Shown piece by piece: positions 1 through 9,564 of a DNA stretch of 30,118 nt (positions are counted from its first letter, which is position 1; the number at the start of each line of letters is the position of its first letter). The position numbers and the translations under genes were made by a program. The notes under the pieces were generated by a model, which did not search any database, was not told the origin of the DNA, and worked only from the letters and a program-made list of their open reading frames with translations. Origin of the DNA: Lingula anatina (Eukaryota; Brachiopoda; Lingulata; Lingulida; Lingulidae); contig NW_019775036.1 in assembly GCF_001039355.2 (NCBI RefSeq), forward strand, positions 460,440 to 490,557, in the 5' to 3' direction.

Positions 1-2229
1 CTTTAAACTTATAATTACGCCTTTCCCTAATCTCCGCCTTCTCAAGTGACGTATCGTTTAAAACCGTGGAAATAAGCGCCCCTGATCGTTGTAGATCTAG
101 AGATGATATGTTTGGTTAGCGATGAATTGTTGCTAGGGCCAAAAAATATGCGACGTCATACATGTGTAGTAGAAATTACGTCATATACACATGATGTCAG
201 TGCATGGGCCCTTGCATTATTGACGTGGCATTGTTTTATAAGTATTCAAAATTTCCAATGTCTGAAAGCGAGGAAATGAATAACTTAAATGCCACCCTTT
301 ATTGTTCTTTACACATTTTTAAAGAAGATGCCCTCCAACCATGTGGATATTTTGTTCATATGGGTGACAAAAATAGAATTGTCAGCTGCATACCTATACG
401 TCATTTATCACCTCCTGAAAGTGTGAAGTCAAGTTGACTCATGCGTTAAGTTTATGCTCAGCATCATACGCTATATAAGTCTTATTTGAAAAGTAAAAGC
501 TCAGGAATCATGATATGATGCTTAGTGCAACGTCATTGTGAAAGACCAGTTTTAAATGCGTTAAGCTGCCACAACCTCCCTCTCCGATGACACATAGTCA
601 AGGTGAGGAAGATAACTTCACGAGATCATAAATAAAACTGTCATGATTTCTAAACTTGGCCTTCCTGTCATCTTCGATAAGGAAAAGAACATTCAGGCGT
701 CGCTATTTTTTAGTAAATGACAAACTTCATGATAACAGATTGGATGAGGACGCGACTCATATTTATTTAGGCGACACAAAAGATAAAAAAAATGACAGAT
801 TTGTGGTACATTCTATGGTTCATGACCTGCATTTATATTTTTAAAACTGCCCAAGGCAAAGAGTTGCACAGAGTTTAACGTGTCACAGCACTCCGTATAC
901 GAGTACATGCAGGCCTACATGCATTTAGCACGTCAATGCATTATCGACATTTGTCCACGAGCACGCTGGGCAGCATGGCTGCATAGAGTAGGACGCTGAA
1001 CTGAAAATTACCTGGAAGAAGAGGTAAATGAATATTGCTCTATTCATAACACTCTGTGATCAATGACACGTAGAAGGCAGTTTTGTGTGTATGTCATAGC
1101 AAAAAGAAAAAAAACTAGAGCTGGACGGCATTTATATACTGGAGGTAGTCCTACAAATGTATCATAGCACAGAACCCTACATATATATTATAGAACTGCA
1201 TATATACTTCATCGTAGCAGGAGGGATCCAAGATGAGAGTGTATACATGTATATATCTGTACCATTGAGAGTTATTATTTTAAAAGGTCAACGCTAAAAG
1301 AAGCTTGTCTTTATATCAGATTGATAATAGCGTCCATATTATTCATAATGTCAACAACTCAGCGCGAAGTTATTTAGTTCAACCACATTAATGATAATGA
1401 TCAGATGTTTGCGTTTAAGTGACTACTGCTTAGCGTCAAAAAGTGTCAAAAATGTAATGAAGTCTACGGACACGTATTATGTATAAACCATGATTTGAAA
1501 CAAATAAGAATGATTATTTTACTATTTGAAAGGTATGTTTTCCTTACTGCAAGGCGGAATTTTATTGTACATGAGACAGTAAGATGGGCCGCGCTGCATG
1601 ATTTAACGTACGGTGTTTCACAAAGTCATTCTAATAGCCACGTACAAATGTTGTTTGTCATTACAACTGTTGCAAAATGTGTGTAGATTTGTAGGCGAAT
1701 AACTTCCAGTTTTATTCACTCATAGCATATTTACAAAATAATGTAAACCTTCCTAAAAACGATGAAGTATTCTCTGTGCAGTATAGGTCAATGCATGTAT
1801 ATTGAAAACTCATTTTGCTTTGATTGAAAGGAAATAATGGTTGATTTGTCGTGAAATATAATATCCGAAAAATGTGCTTCAGAAGTAGGCATGTGATTGA
1901 TAATGAAAACAGTGAAGACACGATTGTGACGTACACGTAGTGTAGTCTTGTCGCAACTAAAGCATTTGATGTAGCGGGAATATTTATTTGATTATTATTC
2001 TTTATATTAATTTTCTTTTTTTATTGTTATTGAAAGAAAGTTTTACAGAGTAATACATCAGACTTTTAAACAGAGTAATTTTGCATGAAATCAGTTATTT
2101 CTTATTAACGGCTTCTCTGTTTAGGCTGATACCTAATTTACGGGCAGCTAGGATCCAAAGTTTCCTGCGACGTGCTTTAAGTTGGGATGATCCAGCAGAG
2201 TGTATAGTAGAGTACGATATGGTTACATC
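1..2229. other. Upstream region without recognised gene
   Basis: I see no convincing coding exon here. The open frames are short (under 80 codons), AT-rich and resemble no family I know. The stretch must hold the promoter and any 5' non-coding exon of the membrane-protein gene that starts at 2230. An acceptor-like TTCTCTGTTTAG ends near 2124, which would allow an untranslated segment running from about 2125 into the first coding exon. No tRNA or other RNA gene was recognised. Confidence 0.5.
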
Positions 2230-2323
2230 ATGGCATCCAATACCACTGCCCTTTTCAACACCAGCAGTTATGATGAGGGTAAGAATGAACAGTGCTCCCT
2301 CTCTCTCCCTCCCCCTCCCCCCC

Positions 2324-2380
<57 letters not shown>

Positions 2381-4190
2381 GACAGAAAGACATTTGATTC
2401 TCGTGTTTTATGTACAAGTCAGACACTGAAGAAGCACATGAACAATGTTTCTTAGAAGAACAACTTAATTCGTTTTTTTTTATTTGTAGATCCGCTACTC
2501 GACGGTGAACTGTGGTCAACGTACTTAAATGGCGGTATATTTGCTGCAGTGCTTTTTGTTGTAATCGTTCTTGGTACCGTTATACTCTTAAAATTACATG
2601 GATTACGGACACAACCAGGGTAATGAATTCATATTTTTCTCATAAATAACTAACGATACAGAAAATAGTGCCAGTACACGTAATTTCAGTACTTAGGAAT
2701 AAGTTATTTATTCGTTAAAGAAACACGTTATCAAGAGTAGGCATTTAATGTCGGAAGTTGACCTATATTAATACACGGTACAGGTACATGTAGCTTGCTG
2801 CACGTAAGATAGCTCTTCAACTTGCTCTCTCACTTTTTCCTTATACGTTTACACTGCCTTCTGCACTAGCCGGTACACCTCTTTTCCTATAATTTGAAAT
2901 ATATGAACATTTAATTTGGTTTTACTCTGAAATATCTCGGGTGTGGACAATTTACCTTTGCCATCCATATCTTCTGGATCCGCCATTGCGGTTATACCAT
3001 GTATGGTTAACAAATTCAGTTACATTTGCAGGTGTCAAGAAGTGTGCGAAAAAGAGCGGTATGAAACAGATGGAAAAACGAAGGTAAATGCTTTTTATAA
3101 TATGTTTGAAATCTATATAAAAATAAAATAAAATAAAATAAAATAGAGACACGTAAAAACGCAATTCTGACATCATGCATTCCATGCATATTGTTTTGTT
3201 TGCCCACGATTTGGGGGATTTTTACTTATTCTTAAAGGTACATACGAACCGAGCATTGGTGGAGTGTGGATTCTGAGTAACACATGTAAACCACTTCTAC
3301 TAGATTCTTATATGACTCAAATAAATTCGACATGCCAAGGGATAAACTGAATAGATCACTCGGTCAGCCATAAAAGACCTTTAGACTGCTCCTTTCTTTA
3401 AATTTATGGTTGTAAATTTAACCTACTTCCGTGACCTACTTTCCTGCCCCATTGACATACAGTACAGCTTAGAATGCCAGCAGAAAAATCTGTTCAAACA
3501 TCATTTTCGGGTAAAATTAAACAATGCCTTTTGGTAATTCTCTTAGTTATACTACTTGAAACTATATGCTGGCATTTGGTTGGTTTTTGTGACAAAAAAT
3601 TGACTTTGTTTGCATCTTTAATGATACATGTATTAATCTATAGCATCCTCAATACTCTCGCTCTCTGTTTGACTCAAATTATTTTATTTTGGATATATCT
3701 TATGTAAAAAAAAATGGGGTCGTATGCGCTCGCGTGATCGCTAAAGTTAACCAACGGGCAAAATCAATGTTGTTTGTCTTTGCAGGAAAAAGGCAATGAT
3801 GGGCAGGTGCTGCCGCCTAGCGCCGAAACAGAAACGGCAAGCGCAAGCCGCGAGAAAACGCCCCCGGTGAATGACGTAAAAGTAACCACTCCCTTGTCTC
3901 TGTCCCCACTCAAAGCCGGGTATTACTATTACAGTTTCCATGGCGATGACCCGGATCTACAAGGTTTTGGTGACAATGGAAATATTTATGCAAATGGCGA
4001 CATAGTCCGCGCCTATAATTTGGAGACTGGTTCATTAGACCACAAGAGATTGAGTAGGTCTTTAAAACGAATGGTATCTGAGATCAAGGAAATCCGAGGT
4101 CAGGACAACACAGACACAGAAAGTGCCCAGAATTCATCAGGGAGTGTATCAGTAGATGGCATTGTAACAGAGCTACGTGACGTAACGTGA
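2230..4190 (+). CDS. Single-pass membrane protein, unrecognised family, four coding exons
   Basis: I read four exons: 2230-2278, 2490-2619, 3032-3083 and 3786-4190. All have GT-AG borders and compatible phases, giving 211 residues. The ATG at 2230 has A at -3 and G at +4. The short N-terminus carries two N-glycosylation sequons (N4-T-T, N10-T-S). One hydrophobic span, about residues 31-52, is followed by a CxxxC (C61, C65), a basic and charged stretch, and a Ser/Thr/Glu-rich tail of about 130 residues. The tail has a run of four tyrosines (123-126), a Y145-A-N-G motif matching the Grb2 SH2 consensus YxN, and a basic region at about 164-172. There is no cleavable signal peptide, so the likely topology is N-terminus outside with a cytoplasmic tail; a signalling or adaptor role is inference only. 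I do not recognise the family. The last exon appears again at 5027-5431. A TSS or upstream exon was not identified. Confidence 0.7.
2295..2379. repeat. Compound pyrimidine / (CT)n(CA)n microsatellite
   Basis: A C/T-rich tract runs straight into about 10 CT units and then about 19 CA units. It sits in intron 1 of the membrane-protein gene and begins only about 16 bases after the 5' splice site (GT at 2279-2280). It is probably length-polymorphic, and the alternating CA part could adopt Z-DNA. Confidence 0.95.
3119..3145. repeat. (AAAAT)n pentanucleotide microsatellite
   Basis: About five perfect AAAAT units lie in intron 3 of the membrane-protein gene, some 35 bases after exon 3. Confidence 0.9.
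3238..3643 (+). repeat. Dispersed intron-sized repeat, copy A
   Basis: Shares roughly 70-75% identity by eye with 25637-26035 along almost its whole length. Shared blocks include GAACCGAGC, GTGGAGTGTGGATT, CATGCCAAGGGATAAACT, GTAAATTTAACCTACTT and GGTAATTCTCTTA. Copy A starts at a GTA and can be drawn to end at a TATAG, so it keeps GT..AG-like ends although it lies inside the larger intron 3 of the membrane-protein gene. It has no coding capacity and no obvious terminal inverted repeats. Confidence 0.8.
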
Positions 4191-4393
4191 GACCACGTGC
4201 TCGTAAACTTAACAAAATGACAACTGTTGAAAATACGTTTTTTTAAAGTAGGTAGGCCTATATGTAGCCCGGTGCAGTGAACTAATACATGAATGTGCTG
4301 TCAGCTCTTTGTATAATATATAAAATGTAAAAAAACTAGAAAGAGGTGGCCGTCCCCTCCTTGCACTGCAGTTATCTTTTGCTCTCCTATTTT

Positions 4394-4407
4394 TTTATTC
4401 AAATAAA
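4394..4407. promoter_or_regulatory. Back-to-back polyadenylation signals, both strands
   Basis: AATAAA on the plus strand at 4402-4407 lies about 210 bases after the membrane-protein stop. AATAAA on the minus strand (TTTATT at 4394-4399) lies about 205 bases after the phosphatase stop at 4603. The two signals are two bases apart, so the convergent transcripts would end on top of each other. Copied at 5641-5654. Confidence 0.6.
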
Positions 4408-4602
4408 GATTTTTGCGGTAAGCGTATAGGCCAAACAGTTTTTTTTTAAGTTCCAAAGAATAATTTGATTTGCAGGTTATTTATTGATCTCTCGTATATG
4501 ATCTAAACATGCCACACAATGTTCAGCAATGAATGACAATAAATGACCATTTTAAAGCAAGAACGGTGTCCAGATTCTTTTCAATTTTTCAGACGAATCC
4601 CA

Positions 4603-4945
4603 CTAGATTGTCGCGGCACGGGGGTTTTCTTTTAAAAACCAATATATAACATTGCCGCCTTTGTCGACAAATGTCACATTAGCCACATTGTTGTGAATTG
4701 TCACCCCCACGAACCCTGGTGTGGATTCGAAGAACTCACTCGTGTATCCTTTATCTACGACGTCCTGAAGGCTCTCTTCGCTCCGGTCGTACAGCTTCGA
4801 CCCGGAACCGGAAATGACGTACTCGGTTGGGCGCGTGCCGTGGCTGATGTGCTCCAGACTGTGGTCGTGGCCTGAAAAGTAAAAGGCGACCTTTTCTTCC
4901 TCCATGGCTTTACGGTACGAGCTGGAGCTGTACATGGTAGGTGTG
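4603..4945 (-). pseudogene. Partial second copy of purple acid phosphatase (contig-end fragment)
   Basis: Encodes only the last ~114 residues of the phosphatase, from the TPTMYSSSSY region through the GHDH metal motif to the stop. It is cut off by the N at 4946 rather than by a stop codon. It differs from the full copy by a few residues (SHGTRP against SHSNRP, and RAATI against RAAAI at the C-terminus). It is most simply the other allele at a contig end, so it should not be counted as a second gene. Confidence 0.85.
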
Positions 4946-4946
4946 N
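4946..4946. other. Assembly gap placeholder (single N)
   Basis: A single N interrupts the phosphatase reading frame, and sequence restarts with material already seen 1240 bases earlier. It marks a contig join of unknown true length. Confidence 0.95.
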
Positions 4947-5026
4947 AAAAAAAAATGGGGTCGTATGCGCTCGCGTGATCGCTAAAGTAAACCAACGGGC
5001 AAAATCAATGTTGTTTGTCTTTGCAG

Positions 5027-5431
5027 GAAAAAGGCAATGATGGGCAGGTGCTGCCGCCTAGCGCCGAAACAGAAACGGCAAGCGCAAGCCGCGAGAAAAC
5101 GCCCCCGGTGAATGACGTAAAAGTAACCACTCCCTTGTCTCTGTCCCCACTCAAAGCCGGGTATTACTATTACAGTTTCCATGGCGATGACCCGGATCTA
5201 CAAGGTTTTGGTGACAATGGAAATATTTATGCAAATGGCGACATAGTCCGCGCCTATAATTTGGAGACTGGTTCATTAGACCACAAGAGATTGAGTAGGT
5301 CTTTAAAACGAATGGTATCTGAGATCAAGGAAATCCGAGGTCAGGACAACACAGACACAGAAAGTGCCCAGAATTCATCAGGGAGTGTATCAGTAGATGG
5401 CATTGCAACAGAGCTACGTGACGTAACGTGA
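5027..5431 (+). CDS. Second copy of membrane-protein terminal exon
   Basis: A 405-base exon preceded by the same TTTGCAG acceptor as at 3786. It encodes the same 134-residue tail, with one residue difference (DGIVTEL becomes DGIATEL). Exons 1-3 are not repeated. It is probably the allelic version of 3786-4190 brought in by assembly, so the real gene would use one or the other, not both. Confidence 0.8.
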   Translation, partial: EKGNDGQVLPPSAETETASASREKTPPVNDVKVTTPLSLSPLKAGYYYYSFHGDDPDLQGFGDNGNIYANGDIVRAYNLETGSLDHKRLSRSLKRMVSEIKEIRGQDNTDTESAQNSSGSVSVDGIATELRDVT

Positions 5432-5640
5432 GACCACGTGCTCGTAAACTTAACAAAATGACAACTGTTGAAAATACGTTTTTTTTTAAAGTAGGTAGGC
5501 CTACATGTAACCCGGTGCAGTGAACTAATACATGAATGTGCTGTCAGCTCTTTTTATAATATATAAAATGTAAAAAAAAAAAACTAGAAAGAGGTGGCCG
5601 TCCCCTCCTTGCACTGCAGTTATCTTTTGCTCTCCTACTT

Positions 5641-5654
5641 TTTATTCAAATAAA
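5641..5654. promoter_or_regulatory. Back-to-back polyadenylation signals, second copy
   Basis: Minus-strand AATAAA (TTTATT at 5641-5646) would serve the phosphatase that stops at 5850. Plus-strand AATAAA at 5649-5654 would serve the terminal exon that stops at 5431. They are separated by two bases. Confidence 0.6.
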
Positions 5655-5849
5655 GATTTTTGCGGTAAGCGTATAGGCCAAACAGTTTTTTAAAAAGTTC
5701 CAAAGAATAATTTGATTTGCAGGTTATTTATTTATCTCTCGTATATGATCTAAACATGCCACAGAATGTTCAGCAATGAATGACAATAAATGATCATTTT
5801 AAAGCAAGAACGGTGTCCAGATTCTTTTCAATTTTTCAGACGAATCCCA

Positions 5850-7821
5850 CTAGATTGCCGCGGCACGGGGGTTTTCTTTTAAAAACCAATATATAACATT
5901 GCCGCCTTTGTCGACAAATGTCACATTAGCCACATTGTTGTGAATTGTCACCCCCACGAACCCTGGCGTAGATTCGAAAAACTCACTCGTGTACCCTTTA
6001 TCTACGACGTCCTGAAGGCTCTCTTCGCTCCGGTCGTACAGCTTCGACCCGGAACCGGAAATGACGTACTCGGTTGGGCGATTACTGTGGCTGATGTGCT
6101 CCAGGCTGTGGTCATGGCCGGAAAAGTAAAAGGCGACCTTTTCTTCCTCCATGGCTTTACGGTACGAGCTGGAGCTGTACATGGTAGGTGTGCTGCCATG
6201 CTTTCCTGAAGAGAGAACGGGGTGGTGGCCCACAGCGATTGTCCAGTCAGCCGACGATCTGGTGATAGCTTTCTTCATCCACTTCATCTGCATTTTACTC
6301 TTGCAATTTTCGGTGTCGGCCACAATGAACTCGATCGTCACTTGGTCGCCTTCGTGGTCTTGTATTTCAAAAGTATAATACAAATTCGGCATGTACCATC
6401 TCCAGTCCACCGTTTGATGAGCCTTCACCTGGTAGATTGCGTTGCCCCAGTAATGGTCGTGGTTGCCTAGACACGCGTACCACGTGATGTTAAGACTCGG
6501 GTCAACGTAAACGTCCCGGTAGAGTGTGTTCCATAACGGATCAGTTAAACTGCTCACACCCTCGTTGTAGAAGTTGTCTCCAACAGTAAGCACGAAACGG
6601 GCATTATTAGCCTCCGCCCACTCGCCCATTGCCTTGGCAACCTTTGCTTGGTGGGATGAGTTGTAGCCCCAGTCTCCCAGCACGATGAACGAAGTCTTGC
6701 CTAAAGGAAGAAAATTCAAATGCGAATCCATTTCGTTGCATTTATTAGCGTACCTAGGTCATAATATGACCGTGTCATTATGGTCGTATTTCAGCCTACC
6801 TCCTTGATGCTAGAAATAGGCTATAGCCTAGTGCTTACAAAATGTTTACTTATTTATTTTTGTTTAAACCTCTCAGTAATATTTCTCTTTCAAAAATGGA
6901 CCTTACGTAACACGGACCTTTCGCACAACTCGGCCAAACTCGAGGAAGTGGCGTATTGGTGAAAGCACCAAAACTTGGCGCCCCCCCCCCCCCTCCTTAA
7001 TGCAACCCATTTCATTGTCAAACAGGGTAAGTTTTTTTCCCTATCAGAGTTATCACTGAATTGCATCCCCCATTGATTGTTATAACAGATTTTAGCGTAA
7101 GTAGTTTGACAGCCAAATCTAAACCATTCCCATCTGCGCCTTTTCAGTCAAGGCACGGACAAATCGTTGGAAGGGGGCTCGCACGCGAGACGAGACCAAA
7201 GGATAATCAGCTAAGCGCAATCCCTGCGCAAAGTCAACTGCGTTCAGATCACGTGAACTCCCGTACAGGTAGGGCAGGTTTGCGGTCATCTCTTACTTTT
7301 CGTGTCACTTAGACCGGAAAGCTTGGGGCAGATTTTCGGGTGAATGAGACAAAGGAATCGTAGAGAGAAGGTGCTAGTATATTTCACGGTATAAAATAAT
7401 TTGTCCTTGTTTAAGAATTATAGACATAAACAGGTACAAATGCCATCTGGAACTTCACTGTAAATCTCTTCTCCCCATCTTTTGCCTTCTGTTACTGTAT
7501 TAGAAGCGACTGACAAATGCGGATGTGACAGGAATGGTAGTCCGCTACGAACCGAAGTCCGTTTTTCATTTATATGTAAGTGAGATTCGCCCTACAGTAT
7601 ATACCGACTCCAATACTTCTCCAACCTGTACTTATCATACGGGACCCCGGACCTCCATTCCAAGGACTACCATTCCTGTCACACCTGCCATAAAGTACGC
7701 TACCTGGAAAATTGAAGGGCAACTAGTGCACAACAAAAATAAACTTACCTTGTACGTTTGCAATCCATAAAAAACTGAGTGAAATGACCATCATCAGAAC
7801 GAAGACAACAGTTTTCGCCAT
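5850..7821 (-). CDS. ACP5: Tartrate-resistant purple acid phosphatase (type 5)
   Basis: Two coding exons, 7749-7821 and 5850-6700, join in frame to give 307 residues, close to the ~325 of vertebrate ACP5. Exon 1 encodes a signal peptide (MAKTVVFVLMMV onward, hydrophobic through about residue 20), so the enzyme enters the secretory or lysosomal route. All five metallophosphatase motifs are present: GDWG (D34), GDNFY (D66, Y69), GNHD (N104, H105), GHHP (H183) and GHDH (H220, H222). These supply every ligand of the di-iron centre, and the tyrosine is the one that gives the purple colour. It hydrolyses phosphate monoesters at acid pH. The ATG at 7821 follows directly after a TTCTTCCAG acceptor, so an upstream non-coding exon is likely. 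The exposed repression loop of the mammalian enzyme appears to be missing. It converges on the membrane-protein gene, and a MITE-like element sits in the intron. Confidence 0.93.
6981..6993. repeat. C13 homopolymer
   Basis: Thirteen C in the phosphatase intron. Similar C or G runs recur at 15686-15706, 16230-16251 and 24420-24440. Lengths are likely polymorphic or error-prone. Confidence 0.9.
7524..7683. mobile_element. MITE-like inverted-repeat element, copy 1
   Basis: A 160-bp unit bounded by a perfect 20-bp terminal inverted repeat: 7524-7543 (TGTGACAGGAATGGTAGTCC) and its complement at 7664-7683. It has no coding capacity. The same ends and much of the right half recur at 29602-29813. 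It lies in the phosphatase intron about 65 bases from exon 1. I could not see a clear target-site duplication. Confidence 0.75.
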
Positions 7822-8962
7822 CTGGAAGAACAATATTATTTAAATCTTTAATAAAAGAATGTCTGAATAAATCAGTAAATAAATATATGAATGTCTGAAT
7901 AAATAAATAAATAATGAACAATATAATACATGGACAAACGAATGGAGGTGAACGTTGTTCTCCAAGTCCCATACGATAACTATAGTTCTTTTCTCCCTGT
8001 GTGTAACTCGTACCTTGCAATTGTCTGTCCGGAACTACCTAAATTTTTGATCGTGTTCCTCATACCATGCTGTTTTTATAACTTGGCACATGCGCTCTTG
8101 ATTACCGTGGCCATGATTGCGGGCGCACCTTCCCAAATCAACGCCAAATTATATGCGCCTGCGGTACCAGTAGAGAAGAAGATTGTTCAATTTCTTCATT
8201 ATTTTCTTAGAGTGCCGGTCTCTTAGAAGTGATCATTGCCTGTCACCGGGTCCCTAAATCGCCGATTATTCCCCCAAATCAAAGAGAAAATTATGGATAA
8301 AATACAGAAATAATAAAGGATTCAGTGAATTAGACAGAAATTGGCATAATGAAGCATAGGAATACGGGTACAAAACAAAATTTGTACAGCAATTTTTTTT
8401 TATTGATCTAAAGTGCTCTATCCTCCTATAACTTGATGATTTTGCCGCAGACTTTCTAATGAGGTTAAAGTTGGATAGATCTATATTTGTCTTTTTTATG
8501 TTTGTTACGTTTGTTTTGCAAAATTAAAAATATATTATTTTTCAAAAATTGTAAAGGTTAAAGTTGCTTAATGCACTGTTAAACTGTTCATTTATAATGT
8601 TTATTATTTTATTGTTATTTCGTATCATCGTTTTTGTGTTGCTGGTTTCTTTAATCTAGGTGGTAAAACATTTTCACTTATGCACGTATGATTTTAAAAT
8701 AATTCTTTACCCTGGAAGGAAAAGGGACTGAGAAGGACCAGCAAAAGTAATTGAAAATGGTCTCTGGAATATTATACCAAAAAGAAAAAAAAACATACGT
8801 TTTTTACAATAACTCCTTTTTGGTTTTGATCTCCTCACTCTTGGTTTATGGGGGGATAAGTTAGAATATAAGCACTGGTGATGGTGTTTACGCTATGAAC
8901 TTGGAAAGGATTATTAGCCGAACTAATTATTTTCATCCACTTGCCCTGAAAACAATTTAGCG

Positions 8963-8965
<3 letters not shown>

Positions 8966-9000
<35 letters not shown>
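8966..9000. repeat. (AG)n microsatellite
   Basis: About 17 AG units. It is complementary to the CT tract at 9513-9557, so the two form an inverted pair about 510 bases apart. Confidence 0.95.
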
Positions 9001-9002
<2 letters not shown>

Positions 9003-9096
9003 AGCCAGCCGACAGTCACAGAGAGAAAAATATGCATGTGTCAACTGTAAAGAAATACAGACATAAAGACGGACGTTCCCGCATGCACGCGCGAGC

Positions 9097-9104
9097 GCAC
9101 ACAC

Positions 9105-9145
<41 letters not shown>

Positions 9146-9180
9146 AGACAGAAAGAGAGAGAGAGAGAGACACACACACA
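9097..9180. repeat. Compound (CA)n(GA)n(CA)n microsatellite
   Basis: About 17 CA units, then an interrupted GA block, then five CA units. The long cysteine/valine and threonine/histidine frames over it are translation artefacts of the repeat. Confidence 0.95.
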
Positions 9181-9509
9181 TAGGGACGGGACAAACCGAC
9201 AGAGAAATAGACGAAAATACCAAAAAAGCTGACCGACCTGCAAATAAAGAAGTAAGCAGCAAGACAGACAGACAACAGACTTAAAAGAAAAAAAAGAAGA
9301 AGAAAAAAAAAAAAAACAGATACAGGTATCCTACCATTGAGCAGCTTGTCTGAAATGGTGGAAAGAATCCTGTATTTGTAGACAGAAAAAATACGGCGGT
9401 TCCATGGTGTTTGGAGCGAGCACTAAGTCTTATGTACATCTGTATGCAGCGTGCCTGTCCGCGCTCCCAACACTTACAGAAAGCATTGATGACTTGCGCA
9501 AGCATAATG

Positions 9510-9512
<3 letters not shown>

Positions 9513-9557
<45 letters not shown>
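9513..9557. repeat. (CT)n microsatellite
   Basis: About 22 uninterrupted CT units. Confidence 0.95.

Positions 9558-9564
<7 letters not shown>

Larger units (their letters stand above)
3706..4945. repeat. Left copy of duplicated contig-end segment
   Basis: Nearly identical to 4947-6192. Both begin at the same nine-A run followed by TGGGGTCGTATGCGC, and the left copy stops at GGTAGGTGTG directly before the N. Differences are scattered single-base changes and homopolymer or short indels, as between alleles. It contains the membrane-protein terminal exon, its 3' UTR, and the 3' part of the phosphatase on the opposite strand. Confidence 0.9.
4947..6192. repeat. Right copy of duplicated contig-end segment
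   Basis: The counterpart of 3706-4945, including the intron 3 end, the terminal exon of the membrane-protein gene, the 3' UTRs and the phosphatase 3' part. Similarity starts exactly at the first base after the N. Beyond 6192 the phosphatase gene continues intact, so this is the copy attached to the full gene. Confidence 0.9.

Noticed and set aside
2095-2397. Open frames across the CT/CA tract, including a plus-strand frame encoding threonine-histidine repeats
   Set aside because: Translation of a microsatellite. Only the short segment 2230-2278 in one frame joins properly to downstream exons.
4603-5431. A genuine tandem duplication of the membrane-protein / phosphatase gene pair
   Set aside because: The copies abut an N, one stops in mid-exon at that N, and only the overlap is repeated. 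Joined alleles explain this more simply, although only spanning reads can prove it.
8835-9275. Minus-strand 146-codon frame rich in Ser, Leu, Cys and Val
   Set aside because: Driven by three microsatellites; overlapping frames in other phases are equally open.
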